Of a stretch of 64,000 bases of DNA, positions 34,800-43,682 are shown piece after piece. Under the pieces are notes generated by a model. It was not told where the DNA came from, did no database searches, and saw only the letters and a list, made by a program, of their open reading frames with translations. Source of the stretch: Novosphingopyxis sp965218915 (GTDB lineage: Bacteria > Pseudomonadota > Alphaproteobacteria > Sphingomonadales > Sphingomonadaceae); assembly GCF_965218915.1 (NCBI RefSeq), contig NZ_OZ244711.1:1-64000 (forward strand), given 5' to 3'. Position 1 is the stretch's first letter; the number at the start of each line of letters is the position of its first letter. The position numbers and the translations under genes are program-made.

Positions 34800-35783
34800 A
34801 TGATCCACTTGACGCCGAGTTGTCCAGCCGAACATGCCGCCGGGCAGTATGCGCAGAACATCGCGCGGGCCGCCCGCTGCGCCGCCTTGGCGGCGGTCTC
34901 CCTCATGCTGGCCGGCTGCCAGCCCGCCGTGCTGGATCCGGCCGGGCCAGTCGGACGCGCCCAGCTTTCGATTTTCGTCGACTCGCTGGCGATCATGCTC
35001 GCCATCGTCGTCCCCACCATGATCGGCACCCTGGCCTGCGCCTGGTGGTTCCGCCGCGGCAATGCCCGGGCGCAGCGCCTGCCGTACTGGTCATACTCCG
35101 GCCGGATCGAAATGGTGACCTGGGGGGTGCCGCTGCTGACCATCATGCTGCTGGGCGGCGTGGCCTGGGTCGGCGCCCACGAGCTCGACCCGGGGCGGTC
35201 GCTGCCGGGCGACAAGCCGCTCGAGATCCAGGCGGTGTCGCTGGATTGGAAGTGGCTGTTCATCTACCCCGAGCAGGGCGTCGCCAGCCTCAACGAGGTG
35301 GCGGTGCCGGCGGGCAAGCCGGTCCACTTCTTGCTGACCTCGGGGAGCGTGATGAACGCGTTCTTCGTGCCGCAGCTCGGCAGCATGATCTACACCATGA
35401 ACGGCATGGTATCCGAGCTGCACCTGCAGGCGGACCACGAGGGCACGTTCGGCGGCCTGTCCTCGCACTATAGCGGCGACGGGTTCTCGGACATGCATTT
35501 CGCCGTTCGGTCCTTGGACGGGGACGGGTTCGCGCGCTGGATCGCCGCAGCGCACGCCGACGCGGCCGGGTTGGATGCGGCGTCCTACGCGCAGCTGGCC
35601 CGGCAGAGCACCAAGGACCCCGCACGCCAGTGGGGCCGGGTTGATCCGGAGCTGTTCGACAAGATCGTCAGCCAGCACCTGCCGCCCGGCCCGGGACCGA
35701 AACCGACGACGGGCGGCAAGTCGGGAAGCGCCAAGGCTGAGGGCGGCCCCGGCACATCCATCCGCATGGCAAAGGAACACTAG
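34800..35783 (+). CDS. cyoA: Cytochrome bo3 ubiquinol oxidase subunit II
   Basis: A 327-residue lipoprotein: SLMLAGC lipobox, two membrane helices (IMLAIVVPTMIGTLACAWWF and VTWGVPLLTIMLLGGVAWVG) and the periplasmic cupredoxin fold (LDWKWLFIYPEQGVASLNEV, then FFVPQLGSMIYTMNGM). The CuA Cys/His ligands are missing, which marks a quinol rather than cytochrome c oxidase. The ATG at 34800 has GAGG 5 bases upstream; a TTG at 34776 is possible. It starts the cyoABCD operon. Confidence 0.95.
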   Translation: MIHLTPSCPAEHAAGQYAQNIARAARCAALAAVSLMLAGCQPAVLDPAGPVGRAQLSIFVDSLAIMLAIVVPTMIGTLACAWWFRRGNARAQRLPYWSYSGRIEMVTWGVPLLTIMLLGGVAWVGAHELDPGRSLPGDKPLEIQAVSLDWKWLFIYPEQGVASLNEVAVPAGKPVHFLLTSGSVMNAFFVPQLGSMIYTMNGMVSELHLQADHEGTFGGLSSHYSGDGFSDMHFAVRSLDGDGFARWIAAAHADAAGLDAASYAQLARQSTKDPARQWGRVDPELFDKIVSQHLPPGPGPKPTTGGKSGSAKAEGGPGTSIRMAKEH

Positions 35784-37778
35784 ATGCTCGGCAAGCTGAC
35801 CTGGTCCGCGATCCCGTTCGACCAGCCACTGCCGCTGATCGCGGCCGGGGCGGTGGGGTTCGTGATCCTCTGCGTGATCGCCTGGATCGTGCTCAAGGGC
35901 CACCTGCCCTACCTGTGGCGCGAGTGGATCACCAGCGTCGATCACAAGCGCATCGGCATCATGTACTGCGTGCTGGCGCTGGTCATGCTGCTCCGCGGCT
36001 TTTCGGACGCGATCATGATGCGGTCGCAGCAGGCGCTGGCCTACAACGCGCCCGGCTATCTGCCGCCAGAGCACTACGACCAAATCTTCTCTGCGCACGG
36101 CACGCTGATGATCTTCTTCGTGGCCATGTCGTTCGTCGTCGGCCTGATGAACTTCGTCGTCCCGCTGCAGCTCGGCGTGCGCGACGTGGCCTTTCCCACG
36201 CTCAACTCCGTCAGCTTCTGGCTCACCTGCGTCGGCGCGCTGCTGGTGAACATCTCGCTGATCGTGGGCGAGTTCGCGCGCACCGGCTGGCTGCCCTACC
36301 CGCCGCTGTCGGAGCTGAACTACTCGCCGGGCGTGGGGGTGGATTACTATCTCTGGGCGTTGCTGGTCTCGGGCGTCGGCACGCTGATGACCGGGATCAA
36401 CCTGGTGACAACGATCCTGAAGATGCACGCACCGGGCATGACCTATCTGCGGATGCCGATGTTCTGCTGGACCGCGCTGGCCTCGAACCTGCTGATCGTT
36501 GCCGCTTTTCCAATCCTGACGGCGACGCTGCTAATGCTGACGCTGGATCGTTACCTCGGCTTCCACTTTTTCACCAACGAGGGTGGGGGTAACGTGATGA
36601 TGTTCATGAACCTCATCTGGGCTTGGGGCCATCCGGAGGTCTACATCCTGATCCTGCCGGCGTTCGGCGTGTTCTCCGAAGTGGTCTCGACCTTCTCCCA
36701 GAAGCCGCTGTTCGGCTACCGCTCGATGGTGATCGCGACCATGGTGATCTGCATCTTCGCCTTCATGGTGTGGCTGCACCACTTCTTCACCATGGGTGCC
36801 GGCGGCGACGTGAACGGCGTGTTCGGCATCGCCACCATGATCATCGCGGTGCCGACCGGGGTGAAGGTGTTCAACTGGATGTTCACCATGTTTGGCGGCC
36901 GGGTGACGTTCTCGAGCCCGATGCTGTGGGCGCTGGGCTTCATGATCACGTTCGTGCTGGGCGGCATGACCGGCGTGCTGCTGGCGGTGCCGCCGGCGGA
37001 CTTCGTTCTGCACAACTCGCTGTTCCTGGTCGCGCACTTCCACAACGTCATCATCGGCGGCGTGCTGTTCGGCTCCTTCGCGGGCTACATGTACTGGTTC
37101 CCCAAGGCCTTCGGCTTCCGCCTGCACGAGGGCCTGGGCAAGTGGTCGTTCTGGTGCTGGCTGGTCGGCTTCTACGTCGCCTTCATGCCGCTCTACGTGC
37201 TCGGCCTGATGGGCATGACCCGGCGCATGCAGCACTACGACGTCGCGGCCTGGCGGCCCTGGCTGCTGGTCGCGGCGTTCGGCGTCGTCATCATCCTCGC
37301 CGGCATCGTCCTGATGTGCGCGCAACTGTTCGTCAGCATCCGCCGGCGCGACGAGCTGCGCGACTGGACCGGCGATCCCTGGGAGGGCCGTTCGCTGGAA
37401 TGGGCGACGAGCTCGCCGCCGCCGGCCTACAACTTCGCCGTCCTGCCCGAAGTCACCGGGGAGGACGCCTACTGGGGCATCAAGGAACGCGCCCGCGAGC
37501 AGGGCGATTTGACGGCCCGGCCCGACTACGTGGACATCGAGATGCCGCGCAACAGCCCGACCGGCTTCGTCTGCGCCTTCTTCGCAGCGGGCTTCGGGTT
37601 CGCCATGGTCTGGCACATCTGGTGGATGGCGATCGCCACCCTGGCCTGCGCGGTCGCCACCTTCGTGGTGTTCGCCTGGCGCGACCGGAGCGAATACGTC
37701 ATCCCCGCCGCCGAGGTCGAGCGCGGCGACCGGCGCCGGCGCCAGGCGGCCCACGCGCGGCTGGAGCTCGCGCAGTGA
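35784..37778 (+). CDS. cyoB: Cytochrome bo3 ubiquinol oxidase subunit I
   Basis: A 664-residue haem-copper oxidase with the length of E. coli CyoB. Key residues: low-spin haem His in SAHGTLMIFF, CuB/Tyr site in WAWGHPEVYILILPAF, the CuB His pair in WLHHFFTMGAGG, and haem His residues in LVAHFHNVIIGG. The helix-1 SVDHKRIGIMY motif is present. It reduces O2 with ubiquinol and pumps protons. It starts directly after the cyoA stop codon. Confidence 0.97.
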   Translation: MLGKLTWSAIPFDQPLPLIAAGAVGFVILCVIAWIVLKGHLPYLWREWITSVDHKRIGIMYCVLALVMLLRGFSDAIMMRSQQALAYNAPGYLPPEHYDQIFSAHGTLMIFFVAMSFVVGLMNFVVPLQLGVRDVAFPTLNSVSFWLTCVGALLVNISLIVGEFARTGWLPYPPLSELNYSPGVGVDYYLWALLVSGVGTLMTGINLVTTILKMHAPGMTYLRMPMFCWTALASNLLIVAAFPILTATLLMLTLDRYLGFHFFTNEGGGNVMMFMNLIWAWGHPEVYILILPAFGVFSEVVSTFSQKPLFGYRSMVIATMVICIFAFMVWLHHFFTMGAGGDVNGVFGIATMIIAVPTGVKVFNWMFTMFGGRVTFSSPMLWALGFMITFVLGGMTGVLLAVPPADFVLHNSLFLVAHFHNVIIGGVLFGSFAGYMYWFPKAFGFRLHEGLGKWSFWCWLVGFYVAFMPLYVLGLMGMTRRMQHYDVAAWRPWLLVAAFGVVIILAGIVLMCAQLFVSIRRRDELRDWTGDPWEGRSLEWATSSPPPAYNFAVLPEVTGEDAYWGIKERAREQGDLTARPDYVDIEMPRNSPTGFVCAFFAAGFGFAMVWHIWWMAIATLACAVATFVVFAWRDRSEYVIPAAEVERGDRRRRQAAHARLELAQ

Positions 37779-38629
37779 CCCGGCTGAACCCTGGCGCCGC
37801 GCCGCGCCCGTTCCTCCTGCGCGGCCTGGGTAGGGCGCTGTTGGGGGTGGGTGCGGCCGTCGCGGCTTTGGTGGCGCTGCGCCCGGTCCAGGACCGGGCC
37901 ACTGCGCCATACATGGACGACGCCCGAGCGCAGCCCGGTCCGCAACCGCTGCCCCGTAGCCGCGACCTGCCCGATCCACCGCTCAGAAGGCGGGCCGACC
38001 CATACCGGCTGGGCCACGCCAGCGATGACCGGCAGCCGAGCACCGAGCACGGCGAGCGCGGACCGGCGTCCAAGCGGATCATCGTCGGCTACGGCTTTTG
38101 GGTGTTCTTGCTGTCGGACATCATCATGTTTGCGGCCTTCTTCGCGGCCTACGCCGTTCTGCACGGCCGCACCGCCGGCGGCCCCTCCGGACAGGACCTG
38201 TTCGACATCACCAGCGCGGCGCTCGAGACCGGGTGCCTGCTGACCTCCACGCTGGCTTGCGGCCTAGCCATGGTGGGCCTGCACGCGCGCGACGCCCGCT
38301 GGTTCTACTTCGGCATGGCCGCGACCTTCGTGCTGGGGGCGGCCTTTTTAGCGCTCGAGCTGCGCGAGTTCTGGTCGATGATCGCCGCCGGCAACGGGCC
38401 GGCGCGCAGCGCCTTCCTGTCCTCGTTCTTCGCGCTGGTCGGTCTACATGGGGCGCACGTCTCCGCCGGGCTGCTCTGGCTGCTGACGATGGTGGCCCAG
38501 GTCTGGGTCAAGGGTCCCCGCGCCGACATCCTGCGCCGGGTTCTGTGCTTCAGCCTGTTCTGGCATGCGCTCGACATCGTCTGGATCGGCCTGTTCACCG
38601 TCGTCTATTTGATGGGAGTGCAGGCATGA
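37775..38629 (+). CDS. cyoC: Cytochrome bo3 ubiquinol oxidase subunit III with N-terminal extension
   Basis: The C-terminal 190 residues are CyoC: GYGFWVFLLSDIIMFAAFFA, then FFALVGLHGAHVSAGLLWLL and FSLFWHALDIVWIGLFTVVY, five membrane helices. The frame starts at GTG 37775 (overlapping the cyoB TGA), giving 284 residues, about 80 more than usual. The extra part has one hydrophobic segment (LLGVGAAVAALVALRP), then a Pro/Arg-rich linker (RSRDLPDPPLRRRADPY). No ATG is available in frame before the CyoC core, so either the extension is real or a non-ATG internal start is used. Confidence 0.9.
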   Translation: MTRLNPGAAPRPFLLRGLGRALLGVGAAVAALVALRPVQDRATAPYMDDARAQPGPQPLPRSRDLPDPPLRRRADPYRLGHASDDRQPSTEHGERGPASKRIIVGYGFWVFLLSDIIMFAAFFAAYAVLHGRTAGGPSGQDLFDITSAALETGCLLTSTLACGLAMVGLHARDARWFYFGMAATFVLGAAFLALELREFWSMIAAGNGPARSAFLSSFFALVGLHGAHVSAGLLWLLTMVAQVWVKGPRADILRRVLCFSLFWHALDIVWIGLFTVVYLMGVQA

Positions 38630-39021
38630 GCGACGCCGAGACTGCCAACCATCGCCTGGACCAGGACCGGGCGCCCGGCGACCAGCGATCTGACCAGCCC
38701 GGAAAAGGCGCCCGCGGCTACCTGGTCGGCTACGGCCTGGCCGTCGTGCTGACCATCGTCTCCTTCGTGGTCGCGCGCACCACGCTGGTCTGGACGCCCA
38801 GCATCCCCATCGCGCTGTTCGCGCTGGCGATTGCGCAGATGGGCGTGCACCTGGTGTTCTTCCTTCACATCAGCACCGGCCCGGACAGCACCAACAACGT
38901 CATGGCCCTGGCCTTCGGCGTGCTGATCGTATTCCTGCTGATCGCCGGCTCGATCTGGATCATGGGACACCTCGACACCAACATGCCGAGCATGGACAAG
39001 GTCATGCAGATGCAGCGATGA
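38626..39021 (+). CDS. cyoD: Cytochrome bo3 ubiquinol oxidase subunit IV
   Basis: A 131-residue small membrane subunit with three helices (LVGYGLAVVLTIVSFVVART, IALFALAIAQMGVHLVFFLH and MALAFGVLIVFLLIAGSIWI). HLVFFLHIS is the family signature. It overlaps cyoC by 4 bp (ATGA). The N-terminal 30 residues are charged. Confidence 0.93.
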   Translation: MSDAETANHRLDQDRAPGDQRSDQPGKGARGYLVGYGLAVVLTIVSFVVARTTLVWTPSIPIALFALAIAQMGVHLVFFLHISTGPDSTNNVMALAFGVLIVFLLIAGSIWIMGHLDTNMPSMDKVMQMQR

Positions 39022-39078
39022 TCGGCGCCGCCGCGGTGCATTGCGCCGAACGCTTCAGCCAGCCCGGGATGCTTTGCC

Positions 39079-41238
39079 TTGGCGTATGAGATTAGCGTCG
39101 GACCCGCGCAGCTCACGATCCATATCGGCGAATGCGTGCTGATCACCGAGACCGATGGCCAGATCCGTCAACCGAGCGAGCGCGGCCTGTTCTACCGCGA
39201 CACCCGCGTCATCAGCGAGTGGGAGATCACGGTCGACGGCCGCCCCTGGCAGGCGCTGAGCGCCGCCGCCGTCGCGCACTACGCGGCACAGGTGGTGATG
39301 ACCAACCCGGCCCTGCCCACCGACACGGCTGCGCTCCCCGCCGGCAGCATCAGCCTGACCATCGGCCGCATGCTCGGCCTGGGCGGGATGTGCGAGACGC
39401 TCACGATGCGAAATCACAACCGCACCGCGGTCCGCATCCTGCTCGCGGCGCGGATGCGGTGCGACTTCGCCGACATTTTCGACGTCAAGTCCCACCAAAT
39501 CATCTCCCGCGGCGAGACCATCACGACCTGGTCCGCCGCAGAAGGCCGGTTGGATACCCTGCACACCAACGACGATTTCCGCCGCGGCGTCTCCGTGTCT
39601 CCGGCGCCACGCAGCCCGGTGCCTACTCTGCAGGACGGCGCACTCGGCTTCCTCGTGGAGCTCGCGCCGCAGGCTAGCTGGCAAGCGGAACTGCTCTATC
39701 GCCTGATTGACGGCACCAAGCTGCTGGAGGCCTCGTCGGACCGGTTCGCCGAACAAACGACTTCGGCACAGGCCCGCGCCTCCGACGCTTGGTGCGAGCA
39801 GGCCATGCAGCTGCGCAGCAGCTACGTGCCGATGCAGCTCCTGTTCGAGCAGTCGCTCGACGACCTGGCGGCGCTCCGCCTGCCCATCGAGGGCACCAAT
39901 CTCGAGGCGTTCGTGCCGGCGGCCGGCATTCCGTGGTTCGCAGCACTGTTCGGCCGCGACAGCCTGGTCACGGCGCTGCAGACCGTGCCGGTCTACCCTG
40001 ATTTCGCCCGCGGCGCGCTGGAGGTGCTGGCGCGCTACCAAGCCGACGGGACGGACGACAACCGGGACATGCAGCCGGGCAAGATCCCGCACGAACTCCG
40101 CAACGGCGAACTCGCCGCACTCGGCCTGGTGCCGTACCGGCCGTACTACGGCACCGCCGATGCCACCCCGCTCTACCTGATCCTGCTGCACCAGACCTGG
40201 CGCTTCACCGGTGACGACGGGCTGATCCGCACGCATCTCGGCACCGCCGAGCGCTGCCTGCGCTGGATCGACGACTACGGCGACCTCGACGGCGATGGCT
40301 TTCAGGAATACCGGCGCCTCGCCCCGGACGGGGCGGAGAACCAGGGCTGGAAAGATTCCGGCAACGGCGTGCTCGACGAGGCCGGCGACGACGTGCCGGC
40401 GCCCAAGGCGCTGTGCGAGCTGCAGGGCTACGTCTACGACGCCTGGCGCCGCATGGCCGAGGTGTTCGAAACGCTCGGCCAGGCCGAACGGGCGACGGCG
40501 CTGCGCGGCAAGGCGCAGGACCTGTTCGACCACTTCAACGCCGTGTTCTGGGACGACGAGCAGCAATTCTACGCGCTCTGCCTCAACCCGGCGAAGCGGC
40601 CGGTGATGAGCATCAGCTCCAACCCGGGGCACCTGCTATGGTCCGGCATCGTGCCGCAGGATCGCGCCGCCGCCGTGGTGCGGCGGTTGATGGCAGACGA
40701 CATGTGGAGCGGCTGGGGCGTGCGCACGCTGTCGGCCGCGCACCCGGCCTACAACCCGCACGACTACCAGCTCGGCGCCATCTGGCCGCACGACAACGGC
40801 CTGATCGCATTGGGCTTCAAGCGCTATGGCTTCCATGCTGAAGCGGCACGGATCGTCAAGGGCATGGTCGACGCCGGCAGCCGCTTCCTGCTGCACCGGT
40901 TGCCCGAGGTCTTCGCCGGCACCGGCCGCGACGACACGCCGTTTCCGGTCCAGTACCTCGGCGCCAACGTGCCCCAGGCCTGGGCGGCCGGCGCGATGTT
41001 CACCTTCGTCCGCGCTCTGCTCGGGGCCGGAGTGGACCTCTCCGACAACATTGTCTCGCTCGACCCGTTCCTGCCCGACTGGCTGCCGGACCTGCACATC
41101 GAGGGCCTGCACGTCGGCTGCCGCCGGGTCGACCTGCATGTCTGGCGCCAGGACGGCGAGACCCGCGCCTCGCTGTCCGGCGATCCGGCCGTCAAACTGG
41201 TGATTCGCTCCGTCGCGGATACCTCCCAGTCCCCCTGA
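39079..41238 (+). CDS. Glycogen-debranching-type glycosidase (amylo-alpha-1,6-glucosidase family)
   Basis: A 719-residue protein. The N-terminal GDE_N_bis domain includes TDGQIRQPSERGLFYRDTRV, typical of this family. The C-terminal (alpha/alpha)6 barrel shows IPWFAALFGRDSLVTALQTV, QPGKIPHELRNGELA and ENQGWKDSGNGVLDEAGD, with carboxylates at the catalytic positions. Substrate may be glycogen, or trehalose-like or other alpha-glucan. No signal peptide, so cytoplasmic. Start appears to be TTG at 39079. Follows cyoD by 57 bp. Confidence 0.85.
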   Translation: MAYEISVGPAQLTIHIGECVLITETDGQIRQPSERGLFYRDTRVISEWEITVDGRPWQALSAAAVAHYAAQVVMTNPALPTDTAALPAGSISLTIGRMLGLGGMCETLTMRNHNRTAVRILLAARMRCDFADIFDVKSHQIISRGETITTWSAAEGRLDTLHTNDDFRRGVSVSPAPRSPVPTLQDGALGFLVELAPQASWQAELLYRLIDGTKLLEASSDRFAEQTTSAQARASDAWCEQAMQLRSSYVPMQLLFEQSLDDLAALRLPIEGTNLEAFVPAAGIPWFAALFGRDSLVTALQTVPVYPDFARGALEVLARYQADGTDDNRDMQPGKIPHELRNGELAALGLVPYRPYYGTADATPLYLILLHQTWRFTGDDGLIRTHLGTAERCLRWIDDYGDLDGDGFQEYRRLAPDGAENQGWKDSGNGVLDEAGDDVPAPKALCELQGYVYDAWRRMAEVFETLGQAERATALRGKAQDLFDHFNAVFWDDEQQFYALCLNPAKRPVMSISSNPGHLLWSGIVPQDRAAAVVRRLMADDMWSGWGVRTLSAAHPAYNPHDYQLGAIWPHDNGLIALGFKRYGFHAEAARIVKGMVDAGSRFLLHRLPEVFAGTGRDDTPFPVQYLGANVPQAWAAGAMFTFVRALLGAGVDLSDNIVSLDPFLPDWLPDLHIEGLHVGCRRVDLHVWRQDGETRASLSGDPAVKLVIRSVADTSQSP

Positions 41239-41242
41239 CCAC

Positions 41243-42460
41243 TCAGCCCACGACCAGCGTCTTCGTCTTCGGCAGCTGATCGATTACCGCCCGCGGCAGG
41301 TGCAGGTGCGCCTCAATGAGTTCGGGCGGCAGCACCGCCATCCATTGCCGCAGCGAGACGTCCTCATACATCGGATAGCGGAACATCTCGAGGAAACGCA
41401 GCGTCTCGGTGCCGGTGTTCTCGATGTAGTGGCCCATCGCGAAGGGAGCATAGCCCACGTCGCCGGCCTGGAAGTCGAACGTCCGGGCATTCGACGAGGA
41501 ACCGAACACCGTCATCCGGCCCTTGCCGCCGAGGTAATACTGCCACTCGTCCACAGTCGGGTGCCAGTGCAGCTCCCGCATCGCGCCGGGCTCGATCTCG
41601 ACCAGGGCGGCCGTGGTCGTGGTCATGGCGAAGTTGCGCTGGTCCACGATCCGCACCGCGCCGCCCTTGAACGTCTTGGCTGGCATCGAATACAGGTTCT
41701 TGAAGGTGAACGGCTTGGGCGTCGATCCCTTCGGGTCAGAGGTCTGGTCTCGCGCGAGCGCCGGAGGCACCGGGGCCTCGAAGATGTAGAGCTCCTTCGG
41801 CACCTTGCCGAAGGCGTCGGCCGAGGTCTGGAAGTTCTTGGCCAATACCTCCCTCGGCGTGTGATTGAACCAGTCGCTGATCAGGAAGGTGTTGTCCTCG
41901 GAGAAGCCGCCGTCGTCGAACACCAGCAGGAACTCGCACCCGTCCGAACCGGTGCCCTGGATCGAGTGCGGCAGCCCGGACGGGAAGAACCACAGATCGC
42001 CCTCGGTCACGTCGTCGATGAAGTTGCGGCCCTCCTGGTCGACGATGGTGACGCGGGCGTCGCCCTTGAGCATGAGGGCCCACTCGGTCGCCTTGTGCCA
42101 GTGCAGCTCGCGAATCGCCCCGGCGTTCAGCCGCATGTTGACGCCGGCCATCTCCTTGGAAACCGGCAGCTCGCGCGTGGTGGTCTCGCGCGCCCAGCCG
42201 CCGTTCTCGAGCCGCATGTGGCTGTCGGCGAAGGCCCACTTCATGTTCGGCAGCCCGCCATGGTCGGTGCGCGGCGGCGCCAGGATGTCCGGATTTTGCC
42301 GCTCGACCGGCATGTTGCGGGGCCCGACGACGTTCGAGCCCACCCCGGGGCCGGTCGGCTCGGGCGCCTGCGCGGCGGCGGCCCCGGCCGCGAGCAGGGC
42401 GGCGCCGCCGCCGAGCGTGGCCGAGATCATCGATCTGCGAGATGCTTTTTCCATGTCCAA
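41243..42460 (-). CDS. Bicupin oxalate decarboxylase-like protein
   Basis: A 405-residue exported bicupin. The start has a twin-arginine-like signal (KASRRSMISATLGGGAALLA). Two manganese sites are visible: ELHWHKATEWAL with PSGLPHSIQ, and ELHWHPTVDEWQ with AMGHYIEN, each with His-x-His, Glu and a later His. The lid that decides decarboxylase activity in B. subtilis OxdC (SENS) reads SEDN, keeping the proton-donor Glu. It would turn oxalate into formate and CO2. Last gene of the FdhF-like, porin, OxdC row. Confidence 0.9.
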   Translation of the reverse strand: MDMEKASRRSMISATLGGGAALLAAGAAAAQAPEPTGPGVGSNVVGPRNMPVERQNPDILAPPRTDHGGLPNMKWAFADSHMRLENGGWARETTTRELPVSKEMAGVNMRLNAGAIRELHWHKATEWALMLKGDARVTIVDQEGRNFIDDVTEGDLWFFPSGLPHSIQGTGSDGCEFLLVFDDGGFSEDNTFLISDWFNHTPREVLAKNFQTSADAFGKVPKELYIFEAPVPPALARDQTSDPKGSTPKPFTFKNLYSMPAKTFKGGAVRIVDQRNFAMTTTTAALVEIEPGAMRELHWHPTVDEWQYYLGGKGRMTVFGSSSNARTFDFQAGDVGYAPFAMGHYIENTGTETLRFLEMFRYPMYEDVSLRQWMAVLPPELIEAHLHLPRAVIDQLPKTKTLVVG

Positions 42461-42478
42461 ACTCCTGCCTATCGGGAA

Positions 42479-43678
42479 TCAGAATTGCAGCTGGCCGCGC
42501 ACGGCGACCGCGTCGAATCCGCGTGGGGCGGACCCTCCATCGACGGTGGCGTGCTCGTATTGCAGTCCGAAGCGCAGAGCCTCGACTGGCCGCCAATTGA
42601 CGATCGCCGACCAGATCCGCTCCTGCCCGCCGCGCACGTCCGCACTGTTGAGGTCCAGCGTCGAGTAGCGGGCGCCGACCTCCACCGAACCGAACTGCCC
42701 ATTGCGCGGATCGAACCGTTCCGAGGGCTTCGGCGCGCCCCAGGCGCCATCGGCCGGCTTCCACTCGCGCGGCGTGCCGAGCACGGTGTAGGCCGCCTGC
42801 GCATACCAGCCGCTGAACGACAGCGTGCCGCCGCCCGCATCTTCGCGCCGGTTCAGCAGGATCGAATACCACTCGGCCTGCATCCAGAGCCGGCCGGTCG
42901 CGAACCCCACCTCCGGCCCGACCGAGCCGATGCTCCTGGCCCGGATTGACCCGGTCGAGAGCGGCGCCTTCACGTCGTCGATTTGCAGTTCCTGCTGCTC
43001 GGACAGCGAGTAGGCCGGAAGCGCACCCGCGGCGCGTGCCGGGCGGAACGCGTATTCGCCGGATGCGCCGAGGTGGACCAGAAACGCATCCGTCTTCCAC
43101 GGCAACCCCGCCGCTCGGACGACGACCGCGCGCTGGTCGCCGTCCCGGCCCGGCCCGGCCCGGCCCGCTGTCAGCGCCGTCGCCACGTGGTAGCGCTTGC
43201 CCGAGGCCTGCACCTGCACCGCCTCGCGCTCGATCCCGGCGGCGATGCCGCGTGTCAGCGTGGAGACGCCGGCCCGTTCCAGGAATAGCGTGTCGCCAGC
43301 GCCCTGCATCGATTCCAGCCCGAAGCTCGGCTTGAACACGCCCACCGTGAAGGCGAAAGGCTTTAGGCCGGCATAGGTGACCTGTGCCTCGAACAGCTGC
43401 TGCTTGCCGCCCGGCGTCGATCCGAAGTCCCAAATCAGCCCGGCCTCGAGCTGGTCGGTGACCTTCAGCTTGGCTCCGGTACGCAGCCGCCGCGCATTAA
43501 ACCCGGCAGCTTGCCCGCCCGGCCGGCTCTGGTCGAAGCCGCCCTCATCGAGCTGGTATAGGCCGTATGGGCTCAGGGCTACGCCGTCCCCGAGATTGAC
43601 CGACAGGTCCGCCGCATGACCCGGCCCTGCCGAGGCCAGCAAGACGCCGGAGAGGAGCAGCGGGCGAGCGGCGCGCAT
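42479..43678 (-). CDS. OprO/OprP-type porin
   Basis: A 399-residue outer-membrane protein. Signal peptide LLLSGVLLASAGPGHA precedes ADLSVNLGDGVALSPYGLYQ. Alternating beta strands continue to a C-terminal Phe (GQLQF), the barrel-assembly signal. GFNARRLRTGAKLKV matches the Porin_O_P family. These pores favour anions, which would suit oxalate or formate uptake next to the oxalate decarboxylase. 18 bp from OxdC and 4 bp from the FdhF-like gene. Confidence 0.88.
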   Translation of the reverse strand: MRAARPLLLSGVLLASAGPGHAADLSVNLGDGVALSPYGLYQLDEGGFDQSRPGGQAAGFNARRLRTGAKLKVTDQLEAGLIWDFGSTPGGKQQLFEAQVTYAGLKPFAFTVGVFKPSFGLESMQGAGDTLFLERAGVSTLTRGIAAGIEREAVQVQASGKRYHVATALTAGRAGPGRDGDQRAVVVRAAGLPWKTDAFLVHLGASGEYAFRPARAAGALPAYSLSEQQELQIDDVKAPLSTGSIRARSIGSVGPEVGFATGRLWMQAEWYSILLNRREDAGGGTLSFSGWYAQAAYTVLGTPREWKPADGAWGAPKPSERFDPRNGQFGSVEVGARYSTLDLNSADVRGGQERIWSAIVNWRPVEALRFGLQYEHATVDGGSAPRGFDAVAVRGQLQF

Positions 43679-43682
43679 CCGC

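Noticed and set aside
35091..37979. Long minus-strand frames opposite cyoA and cyoB
   Set aside because: They are His/Arg/Asp-rich shadows; the plus strand has the unmistakable oxidase motifs.
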